The position numbers and the translations under genes were made by a program. This document shows positions 1 to 11,173 of a DNA stretch of 64,000 nucleotides, piece after piece (the stretch's first letter is position 1; each line of letters opens with the position of its first letter). Location of the stretch: contig NC_080573.1 of the NCBI RefSeq assembly GCF_029962835.1, positions 39,177,001 to 39,241,000 of the forward strand. The letters are read 5' to 3'. The notes below the pieces were generated by a model that was not told the DNA's origin, made no database searches, and saw only the letters and a program-made list of their open reading frames with translations. This stretch comes from Magnolia sinica. Its lineage: Eukaryota; Streptophyta; Magnoliopsida; Magnoliales; Magnoliaceae.

Positions 1-867
1 ATATAGAGCGCACGAGGGCTGAATACCAGGAGGCCACGTCTCCCACTATGTCGTGGTCTGTTAGAAAGGGGTGTGGCCTTACTCGCCCGAGGGTAGGGGG
101 CAATACTAGGCTGAGTTTGACCAGCTCGTGAATGGGTCCACTATCGACATGCCGGATAGGTATTAGCAGACTATTGGTCAGGTGGATAGTGAGGTTTCTT
201 ACCCTCACTTGGACTGTGCGGCTAGGAGAGTTGCAGTACCACTTGGAGTGTACTAAACCTTGGTGATTATCCAGAATGAGAACTGTACTGATTTATGATG
301 AGGATTGACATGTTTGAGTTGCATCTCTCATCGCATGGCCGTGTTATGGCCGATAGCATTTATATCTTGCACCGCATAACCTTGGTACGGCTAATTGCAT
401 TCATGTACTCATCACTATGATTCTGCATTACTCTGACCTTGCATTCTGAGCAGGCTTATATTACGCACACACTTACACCACCCTCTAAACTTTTTATAAG
501 CTTATGCACGATTGATGCGTGCAAGTGACGCTAGGACGCAGCCGTAGCCTTGTCAGAGTTGGAGCGTGTAGTCGAGCTTTTGGAGTTTCTGTTATTATCA
601 TCATCTTATATTTTCCTTTTATACGCATTGTACTTAGAAGTTTTTTTAATCATAGTGGATTTTGTGATGGTGGTCTTGTGGTTATTGTTCGTGGGTTATA
701 CTAATTATGAATTACATCGATATTAGAAATCCTCCTTATAGGATCCCAGGATCGGAACCTGGTAAATGGGTGCCAGGAGCCGAGAATGGGGTTCTATGGA
801 GGTTGTCGACGCCGGATTCGGCGATCGAAAATTTTGTGAGCCTAGTTTCCGAGTTCAGGGAGTGATA
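1..867 (+). repeat. Family R giant LTR-like unit, 3' part (copy A)
   Basis: This is the 3' terminal part of a non-coding repeat that recurs throughout the window. It aligns closely with 37924-39294 and 46879-47803, and in reverse with 13756-15440 and 42772-43930. Shared landmarks are the block containing CTCCCACTATGTCGTGGTC, the stretch AAGCTTATGCACGAT near 500, and the terminal GATCCCAGGATCGG ... GCCGAGAATG block. Complete copies start TGTAAGACCC and end GGGGCGTGACA; here the end has decayed to GGGAGTGATA. The 5' part lies left of the window. No coding region was found. It could be a solo LTR or a large LTR derivative. Confidence 0.75.
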
Positions 868-1111
868 AGTCAGCCTGAGTTTTACCTCAGTTGATCTTTC
901 GTGATGGTCTCCACCTTTTGATCAACAGATCAGATGTCCTGCACATCTGTCATTTTGAATAGAACTCGGCAACAGAGAATTTCGGAAGTGAACCATCGAA
1001 TCTGATGAAATCAACATCAAATTGAATTAAAAAAAGGAAAAAAATTCCTCAACCATAAAAAATCAATAGATTTCCAACAGAAAAGGGGGAAAAAGTGAAG
1101 ATCAAAGGAAT

Positions 1112-1176
1112 CTGACTGTCTCCGTCCTTATTAAACATGGCAAATGCCTCATTGAACTCAGAGATCTGATCATCCC
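1112..1176 (-). pseudogene. CAM: Calmodulin first-exon fragment (EF-hand 1 start)
   Basis: The minus strand encodes DDQISEFNEAFAMFNKDGDS, which matches the start of plant calmodulin (D-[DE]-Q-I-[SA]-E-F-K-E-A-F-S-L-F-D-K-D-G-D-G). It covers helix 1 and the first residues of calcium loop 1. The first loop Asp is Asn here, so calcium binding would be impaired even if it were translated. The match stops close to where plant calmodulin genes have their conserved first intron (codon for Gly after KDGD), and the CT-rich sequence upstream on the same strand (1440-1500) resembles a 5' leader. The fragment sits just inside a CACTA terminus, so it is probably a captured exon and not a functional gene. 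Confidence 0.7.
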
Positions 1177-1237
1177 CAAACTCACCTCTATCAGCGTCGA
1201 TGTCAGCGTGGACGGCAAACCGACCATCTTCAACGAA

Positions 1238-1239
<2 letters not shown>

Positions 1240-1285
<46 letters not shown>

Positions 1286-1310
1286 ATGTATATATATATA
1301 TATATATATA
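1240..1310. repeat. (TA)n microsatellite
   Basis: About 70 bases of nearly pure TA dinucleotide, interrupted once by CTATG. It produces spurious YIYIYI reading frames on the minus strand. Confidence 0.97.
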
Positions 1311-1763
1311 CGAGACCCATGTATGAGGCACATTGAGGAGAAGTTGATGGAGAGATAAGGGTATTTTGTGGAGAAGATGAGAGATTGGGTGTTTTTTTTT
1401 TTTTTTAAAAATTTTAGGGAGAAAGGGTTAGTCGGTGGGCTTTTTAGGGAGGAGACGAGAGAGAGAGGCAGAGGTGAGATGATTTAGGGTTCCGGAACTT
1501 TTACAACATATTTGTGACCGTGGGTCATTTACGGGTGTCAGCCTAAAAAAGCGCCGGTAATTCCAGCATTTCTTGTAGTGAGGATAATGAGAAACATGAT
1601 CTTATGGACCACTTGTCTGTACGACGCTCCTCAGGGTGCATGTGTCTGTACATCAAATGTGGACTGTTCGTTGTCATTGTCCATTGCTTCACACATGGTG
1701 GCCCACTTGATTAATGGACCAGCAGATTATTTTGGGTAAGGAACATCAACCATGGTGAGAAAT

Positions 1764-4700
1764 TGTAACGCCCTGAAATTCGGGGGTCGAGCATAACTCA
1801 GCTCCCGAGTTCCAAAACATCACTTATGCAACATATTTAATGATGGATGTATGTTGACTGTATTAGTGCATAAAACATGGAATAGATTAAGCCAAAACAC
1901 AGATATGATTCAGGGATAAGTGAATAAAGCAAGCGGAAAACTTATAGAAAAATATGTGTACAAGTGTAAATCCCTGAAGTACATATACAAACTAGGTCGT
2001 ATTAAAGTGTTACTTAACAAAATTATAAGTATCAAGTTACATCATTTAAATTCTCAAAAATAATCCCATAATCCCGCGCATCAGACCAAGGCTCGCTAGA
2101 ACCCGTCTAAAAACTGCATATACGAGAAAGCAGCCTCATCATCATCCATCTCCCGCTCTGCCTCAGAAGTCGCATCCACATCTGCAACATCAGAACCTAA
2201 GACAGAGTCTGGTGGGTGTTTAACACCGCCGCAGAACGTGGGAGTGAGTGATCAACTCAGTGGAACAATAAAGCACTGGTTAACATGTTATCAGTTCAAT
2301 AAAACAGTAATGATAAAGCAGAATAATTAAATAAATCCTAAGTACTCTTGTTAATGTAGGGATGTATGCAAAATAATGCGTGCCCTCACGCGTACACCCT
2401 CAGCGTCTTCATCTTACGTTACGCATGACACCACCTCAAAGTGCGCCACATCTACAAAGCACATGCAAATGCGGTGCATGGATATGATTACCAAGTTGTT
2501 ATTAGTCCATTTCACACAGCAGGATTGGGAAGCTAAGATACCTTCCTCATGTCACCATCCAAACAGTGATCCATTCTAGGGTCGTCAATCCTAGTCGTCT
2601 CATACGACCATATATTTAAGGTCGTAGCAAAGGGCTCGTCACCAATCAATGCACGCTTTTCATACCTTTATTTTCACAGTTCGGCTCGTCACCTCATTGC
2701 GGTATCCAGGTATGCTCGAGGTCACTACAAAGGGCTCGTCACCAATCAATGTAGGCCGACAGCACGAATATAGTGTCCCATACCACCATAATCGGCTCAC
2801 GAGTTTAGTTGCTCACTGGTCACTACGGGGAGGCTCGTCACCCCAGCGTAGGCCGACAGCTCGATCACGGTGTCCCATACCACCATGTCCGGCTCATGAG
2901 TCTTAGCGGATCGAGGTACCATGGTTAATAGGATTTCACTGGTAAGTTCGGTACCCTAGATTCAAGCAGTAGCGTCCATACATGGTGAACATACATCGGA
3001 CAATCGGGTTACTTGACGAACTCGACTAGCACGAGCACACGTTGAGTTGAGCGACATAGAGTGCGCAAACACTCCGCGTGGCCAAACCACTGCCGACAAC
3101 TCTAATACGACTCAGGTTCGTCTGATACGTCCTACGTGGCGAAAGCAACCTCAGCCATGATCATGAAGCAGATTACTGATTTCCTGGACTAATGCATAGT
3201 CCCAAACACATTACACTATGACAGATATTCATATTAAATGTAAAACAGTAATGGGACAACAACTCAAATCATGTGGTACTCAAGCATCTGAAGAATATCA
3301 ACTTAACATAAATATAAGCATAGTAATGCTTGAAATTAAATAATATGGAATGTAACTTGCATAAAGGAAATCATGCACATCAATAGGAGTGTTGAGAATC
3401 ACTTCTCAACGCCCGCAATTAGTGTAATAAATTACACTTTAGATCATTCATGCATTTCTACAAACACTTAGAATACATGGTACAACATACATGACGCATG
3501 TTGAAATACATGTATTTGGACAATTCCTTTTACCAAGGAGTTGTCATACACATATCGAGCATACATACAGGACAAATAATCATGGCAAACACAGGTGCAT
3601 ATTTTATACGTATACGGTACTTTATACATACACATAGAATACACAAATCTCAATATAACACATGCATATCAGGAAAGCAACGTAAACACAACATTTGACA
3701 TGTGAAATCTCATTCATAACAAGAATAAATCATTAACTGGCATTGAAAGCCTTGAAAACCATAACCTATACACTTAAAGTCCGCACCTTAAGCAAGGAAA
3801 GAAACACCGAACTGATTTAGACGAGTTGTCTTCGTCAACGGCGATGGAATACCCTAAAGCAAGAATAGAAATGAGATACAACAACTCCAAGACTAATCTA
3901 AGCTCTAACACAGATTAGGGTTAGGTTAACTTACCCCAAGATGAACTCAGAATCGTCAGAATAACGATTCAAAGTGAAGGTTCAAGGATGCAGAAGAATA
4001 GGAAAGAATCCAAGATGATTCACCAACTTCTCTCTCACTATCTCTCTCTTTTCCACTCTCTTTCCAAGCTAGGGTTAGAGAAAATTCGTATGGAAAAGAG
4101 AGCTAGGGTTTAAGGACTATAAATAGGCCTATATTGATGAAAATAACCCCAGGGATAAGGTATACTTAGGTTATAACCAAAGTAAGCCTCTCTCGATCCA
4201 ACGAAGCACTTCTGGTGGGCTTATAACCACGAAAGGTCGGACTTAAGCTCACTGACTATGGATCTAGGTCAGGCTGAGTTTTCGTACCGACCGGCTCTTC
4301 AGATCAGCCGTGGCGGACCACACTCAATTCAATGGTCATGGAATCTCGATCAGGTTCACAAGCACAAGGATATGCCTGGGCCACCTATCCTGATCAGAGG
4401 GTGAAATTGGGTCAGAATCCAACGGTCAGATAGCTTAAAATCATCGCACAAGCGACACGACTTAGATTTCATAAAAGCTTATTAAATTTCCAACCGTTCT
4501 CACACTCTTCACTCCGAACTTAAGCAAATCGACCCAGAACATCACATGGACTTGATTTTCGAGGTGATGGTCAAGCCTAACTCGGTGACCGCAACAGCCT
4601 AAGATCATCGCCATCGGACTTTCGACGCGAGGTCCAGGTCCGATCCAGATCTTCTAAAAATTCCCCAGAACAACTGGATTTAGCGATGGATCCCAGATTT

Positions 4701-4859
4701 CAGAGTAACATAGCGCTAACTAATCTACAAGTTTAGAGCCATGCAGATACAATTTAAAGTGATTGATGCGAATTTCACAAGCAATCGGGTATAGCGCTAA
4801 TTACCCCAAAAACAACTACTTAAGGAAAGATTAGCATAAAAATTTCCAAGGTCGTTACA
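1764..4859 (+). mobile_element. 3.1 kb solo-LTR-like unit
   Basis: The unit begins TGTAACGCCC and ends GGTCGTTACA, giving the TG...CA ends and short inverted terminus (TGTAACG/CGTTACA) expected of an LTR. It has no coding potential. A TATA box on the plus strand at 4118-4125 lies about 740 bases from the 3' end, consistent with a long U3 and shorter R-U5. The interior at 2590-2900 holds imperfect repeats around AAGGGCTCGTCACC and GTAGGCCGACAGC. No primer-binding site, polypurine tract or second LTR flanks it, so a solo LTR is the simplest reading. The flanking 5-mers (GAAAT and ATCTG) do not match, so no target-site duplication supports it. It is probably from a Gypsy-type element, but the superfamily cannot be proven. 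Confidence 0.6.
4118..4125 (+). promoter_or_regulatory. TATA box inside the 3.1 kb LTR
   Basis: TATAAATA sits in a GC-flanked context downstream of CTAGGGTTT motifs. Its position within the TG...CA unit fits the LTR promoter driving plus-strand transcription. Confidence 0.5.
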
Positions 4860-5690
4860 ATCTGAATGTATTGGATCCCATGTGTCTGGTACCTGTAGAT
4901 GGGGCACTGGGTTTAATAGCATTCCTCTTTCAAGATTGATATGCTTTTCAATATCTACCAACCAAAGTTGCAACAAGCACATCCTATAAGCAAAAAGCAC
5001 ATCAAGATGGATGGTTTCTTATTCTTGAAAAAATGTATTTACTTGAACTACTTGGACTCCTAACCACAGTTGCCAGATTTGAATCCTTTCACTAAGAAAT
5101 AAAATATAGAAAAATGATCTGCTGAATTACCAGCATTTCGTTTCATCCAACATTTAGTACAAGTGAAGGTCCATTCAGTATCCAGATGCATCTGGTTGGC
5201 CATCCTATGGATGGGTGACACCATGTGGATGAACAATCCAAGCCATCTGATCGGTCAATGCATCTGGATTTCATCAGAATCACTAAACTCAGCTTGACTC
5301 AACAGACGTTTTAGATGAGTCAAGTTTTCAAGTTCTTCAGTTATGGTCTAGTCATTACCCAGTGATTTGTGACATAGAAGCTCTTATATTTTACTCATAA
5401 AACTAAGTTCAATATAGGAGCGAACCAATTGAGACATTTTATTTTCAGTTTTAATAAAGGCGTTCAATGCAATTTAGACCATCAAAGGACTACACAATCC
5501 GAATATCAAAACAGAACACAATCCGGTGTACAACAATATTCAATTGATGAAGTCGTGGGTCCAATCCTTGTATGAGTTCTGTACGAAGTAACATGCATTC
5601 CCTGGCATGGACATAAAATTCAAATCTAAAATCACCCAAACTTATCAAATAAAACAACGTTGGAAATACTTGATACGAAGAACGGAGATC
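4860..5690. other. Spacer without recognised gene
   Basis: AT-rich sequence with only short spurious reading frames. No protein family, RNA gene or repeat terminus was recognised. Confidence 0.5.
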
Positions 5691-5775
5691 CACTACAAGA
5701 AAGGTGGGAATTCCCGACCCATTTTTACCGGCAGCCCGTGGTGTCGGAAACCATGGCCGGCGAAATAAGCGCTTA

Positions 5776-5777
<2 letters not shown>

Positions 5778-5810
<33 letters not shown>
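5778..5810. repeat. (CT)n microsatellite
   Basis: About sixteen CT units just inside the left CACTA end, immediately before the leader-like captured segment. CT tracts are common in plant 5' leaders. Confidence 0.95.
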
Positions 5811-5814
<4 letters not shown>

Positions 5815-5859
5815 TAAAAAGTTGTTTTCTCCCCTTTTTTACTTCTTACATCAAAAGCT

Positions 5860-6380
5860 CTCCTTTTCCAAACCCTAACCGTCTTCTTCTCCAAACCCCT
5901 GATCGTTGCTATCTCCAAACCCTAACCCTCCTCTTCTCCAAACTTTCGCAGTCGCCTGCCGCACCACCATCACAAGCAGAGTACCATGTCTGTTCTACTT
6001 TCTACTCCAAACCCTAACCCATCAACCGATATGGATTCTTGCTGTAAATCTCGCTATTCTGAGCTCTCTGGTTCGATTTCAGCTGAATCGAGCTCTAGTG
6101 GTTGAGCGAAAGCTCTGTCGTTCGATTACGAGAAGAGTTACAGGGGATTTTGGGAGAAATCTGCAGATATTGAGTTCCTTTTGCATTGGTTTTGGCCGAA
6201 ATGGAGAATCCAGAGGTTTGAAATTGGGATTTGTGAGAGAAACTTAGAGATTCAAGGAGTTTTTGTGTAGCGAAGCTCTCTACGGCTTTAATGGCGGACC
6301 TGCAGCATCCTTATGTAGTTCTTTGAAGGAAATGCTTGCAGATTTCAGATCTCTCGTTGCTTCTTTTAAAGGTATGTTCC
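5860..6380 (+). other. Captured 5'-leader/first-exon-like segment, gene not recognised
   Basis: Repeated CTCCAAACCCTAACC phrases (5870-6010) are followed by sequence of coding-like composition and a good splice donor (AAAG/GTATGTTC at about 6371). This is the look of a plant 5' leader and first exon with its intron start. One frame beginning at the ATG near 6031 opens with MDSCCKSRYSELSG and meets a stop after about 25 codons; another frame stays open for 113 codons from 5906. Neither resembles a family I know. Its place in the Pack-CACTA suggests a fourth captured gene, possibly the leader of one of the genes whose exons follow. Confidence 0.35.
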
Positions 6381-6389
6381 TCTGTTCTT

Positions 6390-8000
6390 CCTTTGTCTTG
6401 TTACGGCCGTGTATTTTGAGGGAATGCTAGTGAAGATTTCTAGATCTGGGGCATTTTTCTGTGTTATTTTGAGCTTTCAGCCGAAATTCGAACTCCGGCT
6501 GTAGTAGCTACCGCTTGAAGATTTTATACAAATGTGATTAATGATCACAAGGAATATATGGTACGGTTACACCGAATTTACACAAATGTGACCTTAGTTT
6601 GCTAATCCAGAATGTAGATTTTATAGGACCCACCACAGATTTAGGCCGAACGGAAGCTCTTCCTGATTGGAAGATCCTAACCCTAGCTGGAGTCTCATCC
6701 CTGTTTGGCAGCGTTCTCCCCTGTTTTGCTGCATCCTTTGATTGCTTCTGGTATTAGTATTTGAAGATGCTTATTCTGCCAATATATGCTATTGTGGGAT
6801 TGGTTGCTTCAGGGCTGGTGGTGCTATTTGCTGGTGGCTTGGTTTCTAGTGTGTGTCTAGTAGAGGTGTGGCTGGAGAATCCAATGCTCTCAGGAAGCCT
6901 GGCTTTTCCTGCTTTCGGGTTTTTGGTGCAACGGAGAAGGCTTGGTTGGGAGTTGTAGCTTTTCCTAAGTGAAGTGAGCTCCTTTTAGGCCCAAGAAGAG
7001 ATGGTGGAAGGGTTTTTTTTTTTTTTTTGGAATTGAAAATCAGCCTGTTTAATATTAAATCTAATGACCAAAAACGTGTTAATATATGGGTCAAGAAATG
7101 TTCGGATCATGTGAAAACTATGGCAAAACTCTCATATGTATGGTATAAGTTTGGCGGAAGTAATCTAAAAATCATGATAGGCTGAAACGATGTAACTGCT
7201 GGAAATGAAGACCTTACAGGCTTGTTATTATCATGAAGAGCCTATGGTTCTGTACATTGGCTAAGTTATGAAGTCTCTAATGTATGTGGGTTTAGAGTAA
7301 TAAATTTTAAAGATATTTGATAGTATTGATATGTCTAAATGGTTTTTGTGATCTTGGACATTAAGATGGGACTGCTTACCTCAAAGACATCTGAAAATAA
7401 AGAATAAGGATAACACCACTCAAGTTTAAAACTATGATAAAAGTCCAGTCGACCTATGACGAGGCTACAATCATAAGAAAGACATAGTGGAGCCTAAACA
7501 GTTTACCAACCAAATAGGTTTATGCCTTAGTTTGTGATTAGTACTTGTGCCATGGTGAGATCGGGTTTGTCAATAGTGGAAATAGTCTGTTTCTATATCT
7601 TCCCTCTACTCATTCCATAAAATGCCTGAAAAGGATGTTTCTTGTTAATGGTTGTTGCTAATTGATGCCTTGTCGGGTTTTGTAGACGTCAGTTTGTTAG
7701 AATGCAATCCTTTATCTAGACCCCCGTTGGTTCCAAAGCCTATTTTTAATTGTGGGTTTCAATATGAATCTTCATTTTTGGCTTTTGGTTATGAAAATTG
7801 TTAATACCTGTCGTTAAAACCTCAGTTTTAGATGTCTTACAATTTCATGTCTGTATTTTGTTTGCTGATTCTCACTATATTTTAGCTTCTCTTCTTTTTT
7901 TTCTTTTTTCTTTTTCATTTTTTTCCCCTGCTTTCGTGAGGCAGATTTCCAGATCTTTCAGACCTTGAACATGTTAGCTTACTTGAATTTCTCTGTTTTG
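6390..8000. other. Intron-like AT-rich interior of Pack-CACTA
   Basis: AT-rich and T-rich sequence without recognisable exons. It includes a T tract at 7014-7028 and a pyrimidine tract at 7890-7930. It behaves like captured intron DNA between the leader-like segment and the CDKB exon. Confidence 0.4.
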
Positions 8001-8022
8001 TTCTTTACATAGTTTCCTGTAT

Positions 8023-8072
8023 CAGTTGTGCAAAGGAGCTGCTCATTGTCACAGCCATGGAGTGCTACACAG
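8023..8072 (+). pseudogene. CDKB: CDKB-type cyclin-dependent kinase exon fragment
   Basis: The plus strand reads QLCKGAAHCHSHGVLHR and then stops at a GT donor (AG/GTTACC) within the Arg codon. This is the segment just before the catalytic loop of plant B-type cyclin-dependent kinases, where the family reads QLCKGVAHCHSHGVLHR followed by DLKPQNLL. Arg of the HRD motif is retained, but the catalytic Asp would lie on the next exon, which is absent. The fragment is about 17 codons long and cannot make a kinase. The intact splice border shows genomic exon-intron DNA was copied, not a processed transcript. Captured by the surrounding CACTA element. Confidence 0.75.
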
Positions 8073-8302
8073 GTTACCTTTTTGTTGGTTATTCACTGGT
8101 GGGTACAAGTATTTGCTAATCTATAATGCTTGTTTATATATGCAGATGCTGTTTATAAATACTTTTTATGCACTCTCTGGCTCAATGGGTAGTTTCTCTT
8201 TCCATTCCTTAGGTAGATGATCAATAGTTTCTCTTTGCAAAACCTGGTATTGATAGATTCAAGACATTTTGCTAGTCAATGATACTTCTTCAATTTCTTC
8301 AG

Positions 8303-8604
8303 TGAGTTGCAGATGCTGCTAACAGTACTATGGTTGGTGTCATAGAACTAGATTCAGAAAAGGTCCAGCTGCTATGCGATGCAGCTAATGAAGAAGTAGA
8401 TGAGAAAAATAAAGATCAAATTGCAAACTTCCTCTGTCCGTAAGATTGTCATTGAGTATTTTCTTTTATCCAATTTAGGAAGCCTTTCTTTATTTGTTAA
8501 TATTTGACATTAAATTCATTCCATAATGGTAGGGTAACTATGTTGTTCCTGGAGGTGTGAAAGCAGTGGAAGCTAAGGCAAAGTCATTGAAGGCTTGAAT
8601 GATG
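8303..8604 (+). pseudogene. Malonyl-CoA:ACP transacylase (FabD/MCAMT) two-exon fragment
   Basis: Two exons match the plastid malonyl-CoA:acyl-carrier-protein transacylase of fatty-acid synthesis. Exon a (8303-8439) reads DSEKVQLLCDAANEEVDEKN and then QIANFLCP, ending at a GTAAG donor. Exon b (8533-8604) reads GNYVVPGGVKAVEAKAKSLK and ends at a GT. Three defects are visible: a one-base loss at the splice junction puts exon b out of frame, the CGA Arg codon expected after KA is TGA, and the flanking exons with the catalytic Ser and His regions are missing. The intron of about 93 bases is kept, so genomic DNA was captured. It is nonfunctional cargo of the Pack-CACTA. Confidence 0.8.
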
Positions 8605-8609
8605 GTTAA

Positions 8610-8924
8610 TTACTCCTAGATTATTAATTACCATTTTTCCATAATTTGATAAAAGCTTCATGCATTATGCTTTACCATATTTTTGCAAACTTAGCTTGTA
8701 TTTCTCTTAAAAGACTAATGTTTGTGGTACAGAAATTGAAATTATGGAAAAGCTTGTATTTCCTATGATTTTAATAAATTTATCATTTTAATAAATTCAA
8801 AAAGATATGTGGAGAAAGAACAAGGGATGCATCCAAAGTTCCAAACTTATGTGAAGAACAAGGGATGCATCCAAACCTATGTAACAAAGACATGACACTT
8901 CTTTTGAAATTAAGCTATGTCAAG
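8610..8924. other. No gene; short duplicated phrase
   Basis: AT-rich sequence. The phrase GAACAAGGGATGCATCCAAA occurs twice, at about 8818 and 8855, a small local duplication. Nothing else was recognised. Confidence 0.5.
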
Positions 8925-9312
8925 TGTTGACGCATGTCTGTTTCTTTTTCTTCTTATTCTTCTTTTCCTGCGCCATTCGTCTTTGACGAAATTCGTGGCA
9001 CCATCTCTCAGCCAAGGGCTAGTTTGGGCGTACCAAAATCCACTGCCCAGAATGAGAGCCAATCCATTATCATTCCATTCTCATTTTGATTGAAATTTTG
9101 CAGACGAGCATTTATCATGTTCCACAGTCCACATTTCATGGGTGCATCAAACGGCTTCATGTAGGCCTATTTGTTTGACCCAGTGCTTGCATTCAAAATC
9201 ATGGCTAGATTTGCGGGTAATCAGAATAAATCTTTATGAAACTATTGTTGCATCATTGCTACATTGTTAACTGAGGAGTGATTAGATCCAAGTGCTTGCA
9301 ATTAGTACAACA
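8925..9312 (+). repeat. Possible short LTR of a Copia scrap
   Basis: The segment begins TGTTGACG and ends AGTACAACA. It is followed two bases later by TGGTATCAGAGC (9315-9326), the classical primer-binding site complementary to initiator Met-tRNA. The right end is well supported by that site. The left boundary is chosen only because it gives a TG...CA unit. Part of its end (about 9273-9300) recurs inverted near 9583-9610, so the scrap is rearranged. Confidence 0.4.
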
Positions 9313-9373
9313 ATTGGTATCAGAGCTCCAATTTTTGCTTGATCGATTCAACTGTGTTGTGTCAATGTGAATT

Positions 9374-9540
9374 ATGGCCATGAATGGGATGATTCTACCA
9401 CAACTCTTTAGGTTTTGTGGGAACAACTATGATCACTTGAGCATCCAAACGAAGGTTCTCTTTAAATCCATAGAGTTTTGGGATCTTGTGGAGAATGGCT
9501 ATACCAATGTAGCGGTAGCTGAGACACAGGCATTCGAAGG
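9374..9540 (+). pseudogene. Copia gag N-terminal fragment
   Basis: The frame from 9374 reads FCGNNYDHLSIQTKVLFKS and then WDLVENGYT. This matches the start of Copia gag polyproteins (pattern [FL]-x-G-x-N-Y-[DE]-x-W/L ... L-W-D-[LV]-V-E-x-G-[YF], the DUF4219/UBN2 region). It lies 50 bases after a Met-tRNA primer-binding site, the normal place for gag. Homology ends after about 45 codons and no protease, integrase or RT follows. It is a truncated retroelement scrap inside the Pack-CACTA. Confidence 0.65.
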
Positions 9541-9619
9541 CCTTCCAAACAAGGGAAGAGAAACTTGTATTAGGTGCAACCGTGCAAGTGCTTGGATCTA
9601 AACTAATCACCCTCTCAAT

Positions 9620-11040
9620 CAACGAAGTAGCAATGATAAAAATAGAGCCAATGGAGAAGAAAATAACAAATCTAACATCTCTTATTCACTTTCAAAACCA
9701 AGATGCATATATCACATTTAACACCAACTAATACTCATATTATTATCATGATCATCTATACTAAAACCGGAAAATAGGAAGCCTCCTGTCACTAGTTGAT
9801 ATGTGTGTAACTTATGGACTTTGGGAAGTCCTATTTACTTGGGGGTCATTTGGATGCATATAAGTTTCTAAGTTGCAACTTGCAAGTGACTTTCTAAGCA
9901 AGCAAGATTCCCTACTTTCAAGTATAGAAGTGGCAGAACAGCAGATTCTGTTATTCTCCACCTCGTATTTTCTTTATGAAATCTCTTTTAGCATATCATT
10001 TCTGATAAAGAATTCAATTTGTCAAACACATCTTTTCAACGTTATATCATACTGTTATTGATTTTTCCTTTGGGAGTCCATTACTTGCTGCCCAAAACAT
10101 CTACACTGAACACTTGACATGCCATCAACTCCCCGTAGCCTCATCAATGATAGGTTGGAGCAGGTTCCTACCAACGTTTGTAGGATGCACTCGTGTAATC
10201 ATGCACTCAATATCTGTTACCTTTCTTTTCAAAAACAAAAAACAAAAAACAAAATAAAAGAGGAATTTTTCTTTCTTCTAGGTTTTCCTTGTCCAATCAA
10301 AGTTTTGGATCTGTGATTTTTGCTAGTATGAAGTGTGCAGCCATTTGAGACAACTCATAAAAGTCTCTTGAGCTGCTTTGGAACTTCTTGGAGTTTTAAC
10401 TATGCCTTCTTTTTGAGATTTCTAATTTTCTATTAGAAGCTCAAAATTAGAACCCATTGATGATTTACTTGTAAGTAATGATGGAAGAAATCAATCAAAG
10501 ATGAGAGAGGATACCTTTTAAAATGAAATATCTTTTCTAGTGCCCCCAGGGAAATATTATTCCCTTATGTTTCTTTGAGTTTCTGTCCAGTTCCACCTCT
10601 TTCATAAAATGAAAATCAAACCCATTTTTTCCTTAGAAACATGTTTCCTGCTTTGTAGATGGTTTCCTGCAACCAAGGCACAGCCTCACTTCATGCCTCT
10701 TTAAACTTTTTTAAGGACCAAACTTTTGATCAGGAGATACCAATGCTGGCTTTCTTCATGCCCATTTAAAGTATGGATGCTGAATATTTCTTTGATTTCT
10801 TTGTTTTTTCAATAGTACTACTGTTGGTAGATCTCATGTATGATATTAGGGAGATTTTCTGCAACAAATGAATCCATCATTGGGAGGTAGCTCTTGCTGA
10901 TAGCAATGAACTTTAAATCAGCCATTTAAAGTACAATGTTTTCTTATGGTTACTAGATCTGAAGGTCCTTCATCAGCTCTTAAGGTTTTGGAGGTCCTCT
11001 TTTGCTACTAACATTGTTAATATCTATGTAAATGTATTTG
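9620..11040. other. Pack-CACTA interior without recognised exon
   Basis: AT-rich, intron-like sequence with short spurious frames. No family was recognised. Confidence 0.4.
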
Positions 11041-11051
11041 ATTCAATGCAG

Positions 11052-11173
11052 ACAATCTACAGAATCGGCTTTTGGCCAAATATACCTGAGCAAACCTATG
11101 ATGGAGTCGGATGGAGAAACTGCAACTTTGTTCCCAAAGGCCTCAAGGCCGAGGAACCTGACTTACTCTGCAC
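11052..11173 (+). pseudogene. NRPB2: RNA polymerase II second-largest subunit (RPB2) exon fragment
   Basis: After an AG acceptor (ATGCAG) the sequence reads TIYRI. Then, one base out of frame, it continues [25 protein letters not shown] and RPRNLTYSA. This is the N-terminal part of the protrusion region of plant NRPB2, where the family reads [22 protein letters not shown] and RNLTYSAPLYVDV. One extra T in the run near 11069 causes the frameshift and one Thr codon after MM is missing. Homology ends at TYSA. It is a captured exon, not a gene. Confidence 0.8.

Larger units (their letters stand above)
868..1580. mobile_element. CACTA element right end (copy 1), left boundary not seen
   Basis: The segment ends in TTTCTTGTAGTG at 1569-1580, the inverse complement of the CACTACAAGAAA terminus of plant CACTA (En/Spm) transposons and of the ends at 5691 and 58733 here. 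A GCCGGTAA motif lies 30 bases inside the end, like the subterminal motif of the element at 5691-11544. No matching left terminus is visible, so either copy A is nested inside it or the element starts before the window. Read on the minus strand, the interior looks like a captured calmodulin 5' leader and first exon. No transposase coding was seen. Confidence 0.6.

Noticed and set aside
1049-1333. 94- and 72-codon minus-strand frames rich in YIYIYI
   Set aside because: They are produced by the (TA)n tract; only the short calmodulin-like segment inside is meaningful.
5490-5918. 142-codon minus-strand frame containing RERERERER
   Set aside because: It crosses the CT microsatellite and the CACTA left end, so it cannot be one gene.
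9315-9326. Possible tRNA gene at TGGTATCAGAGC
   Set aside because: It is only the 12-base primer-binding site of a retroelement; no cloverleaf could be formed around it.
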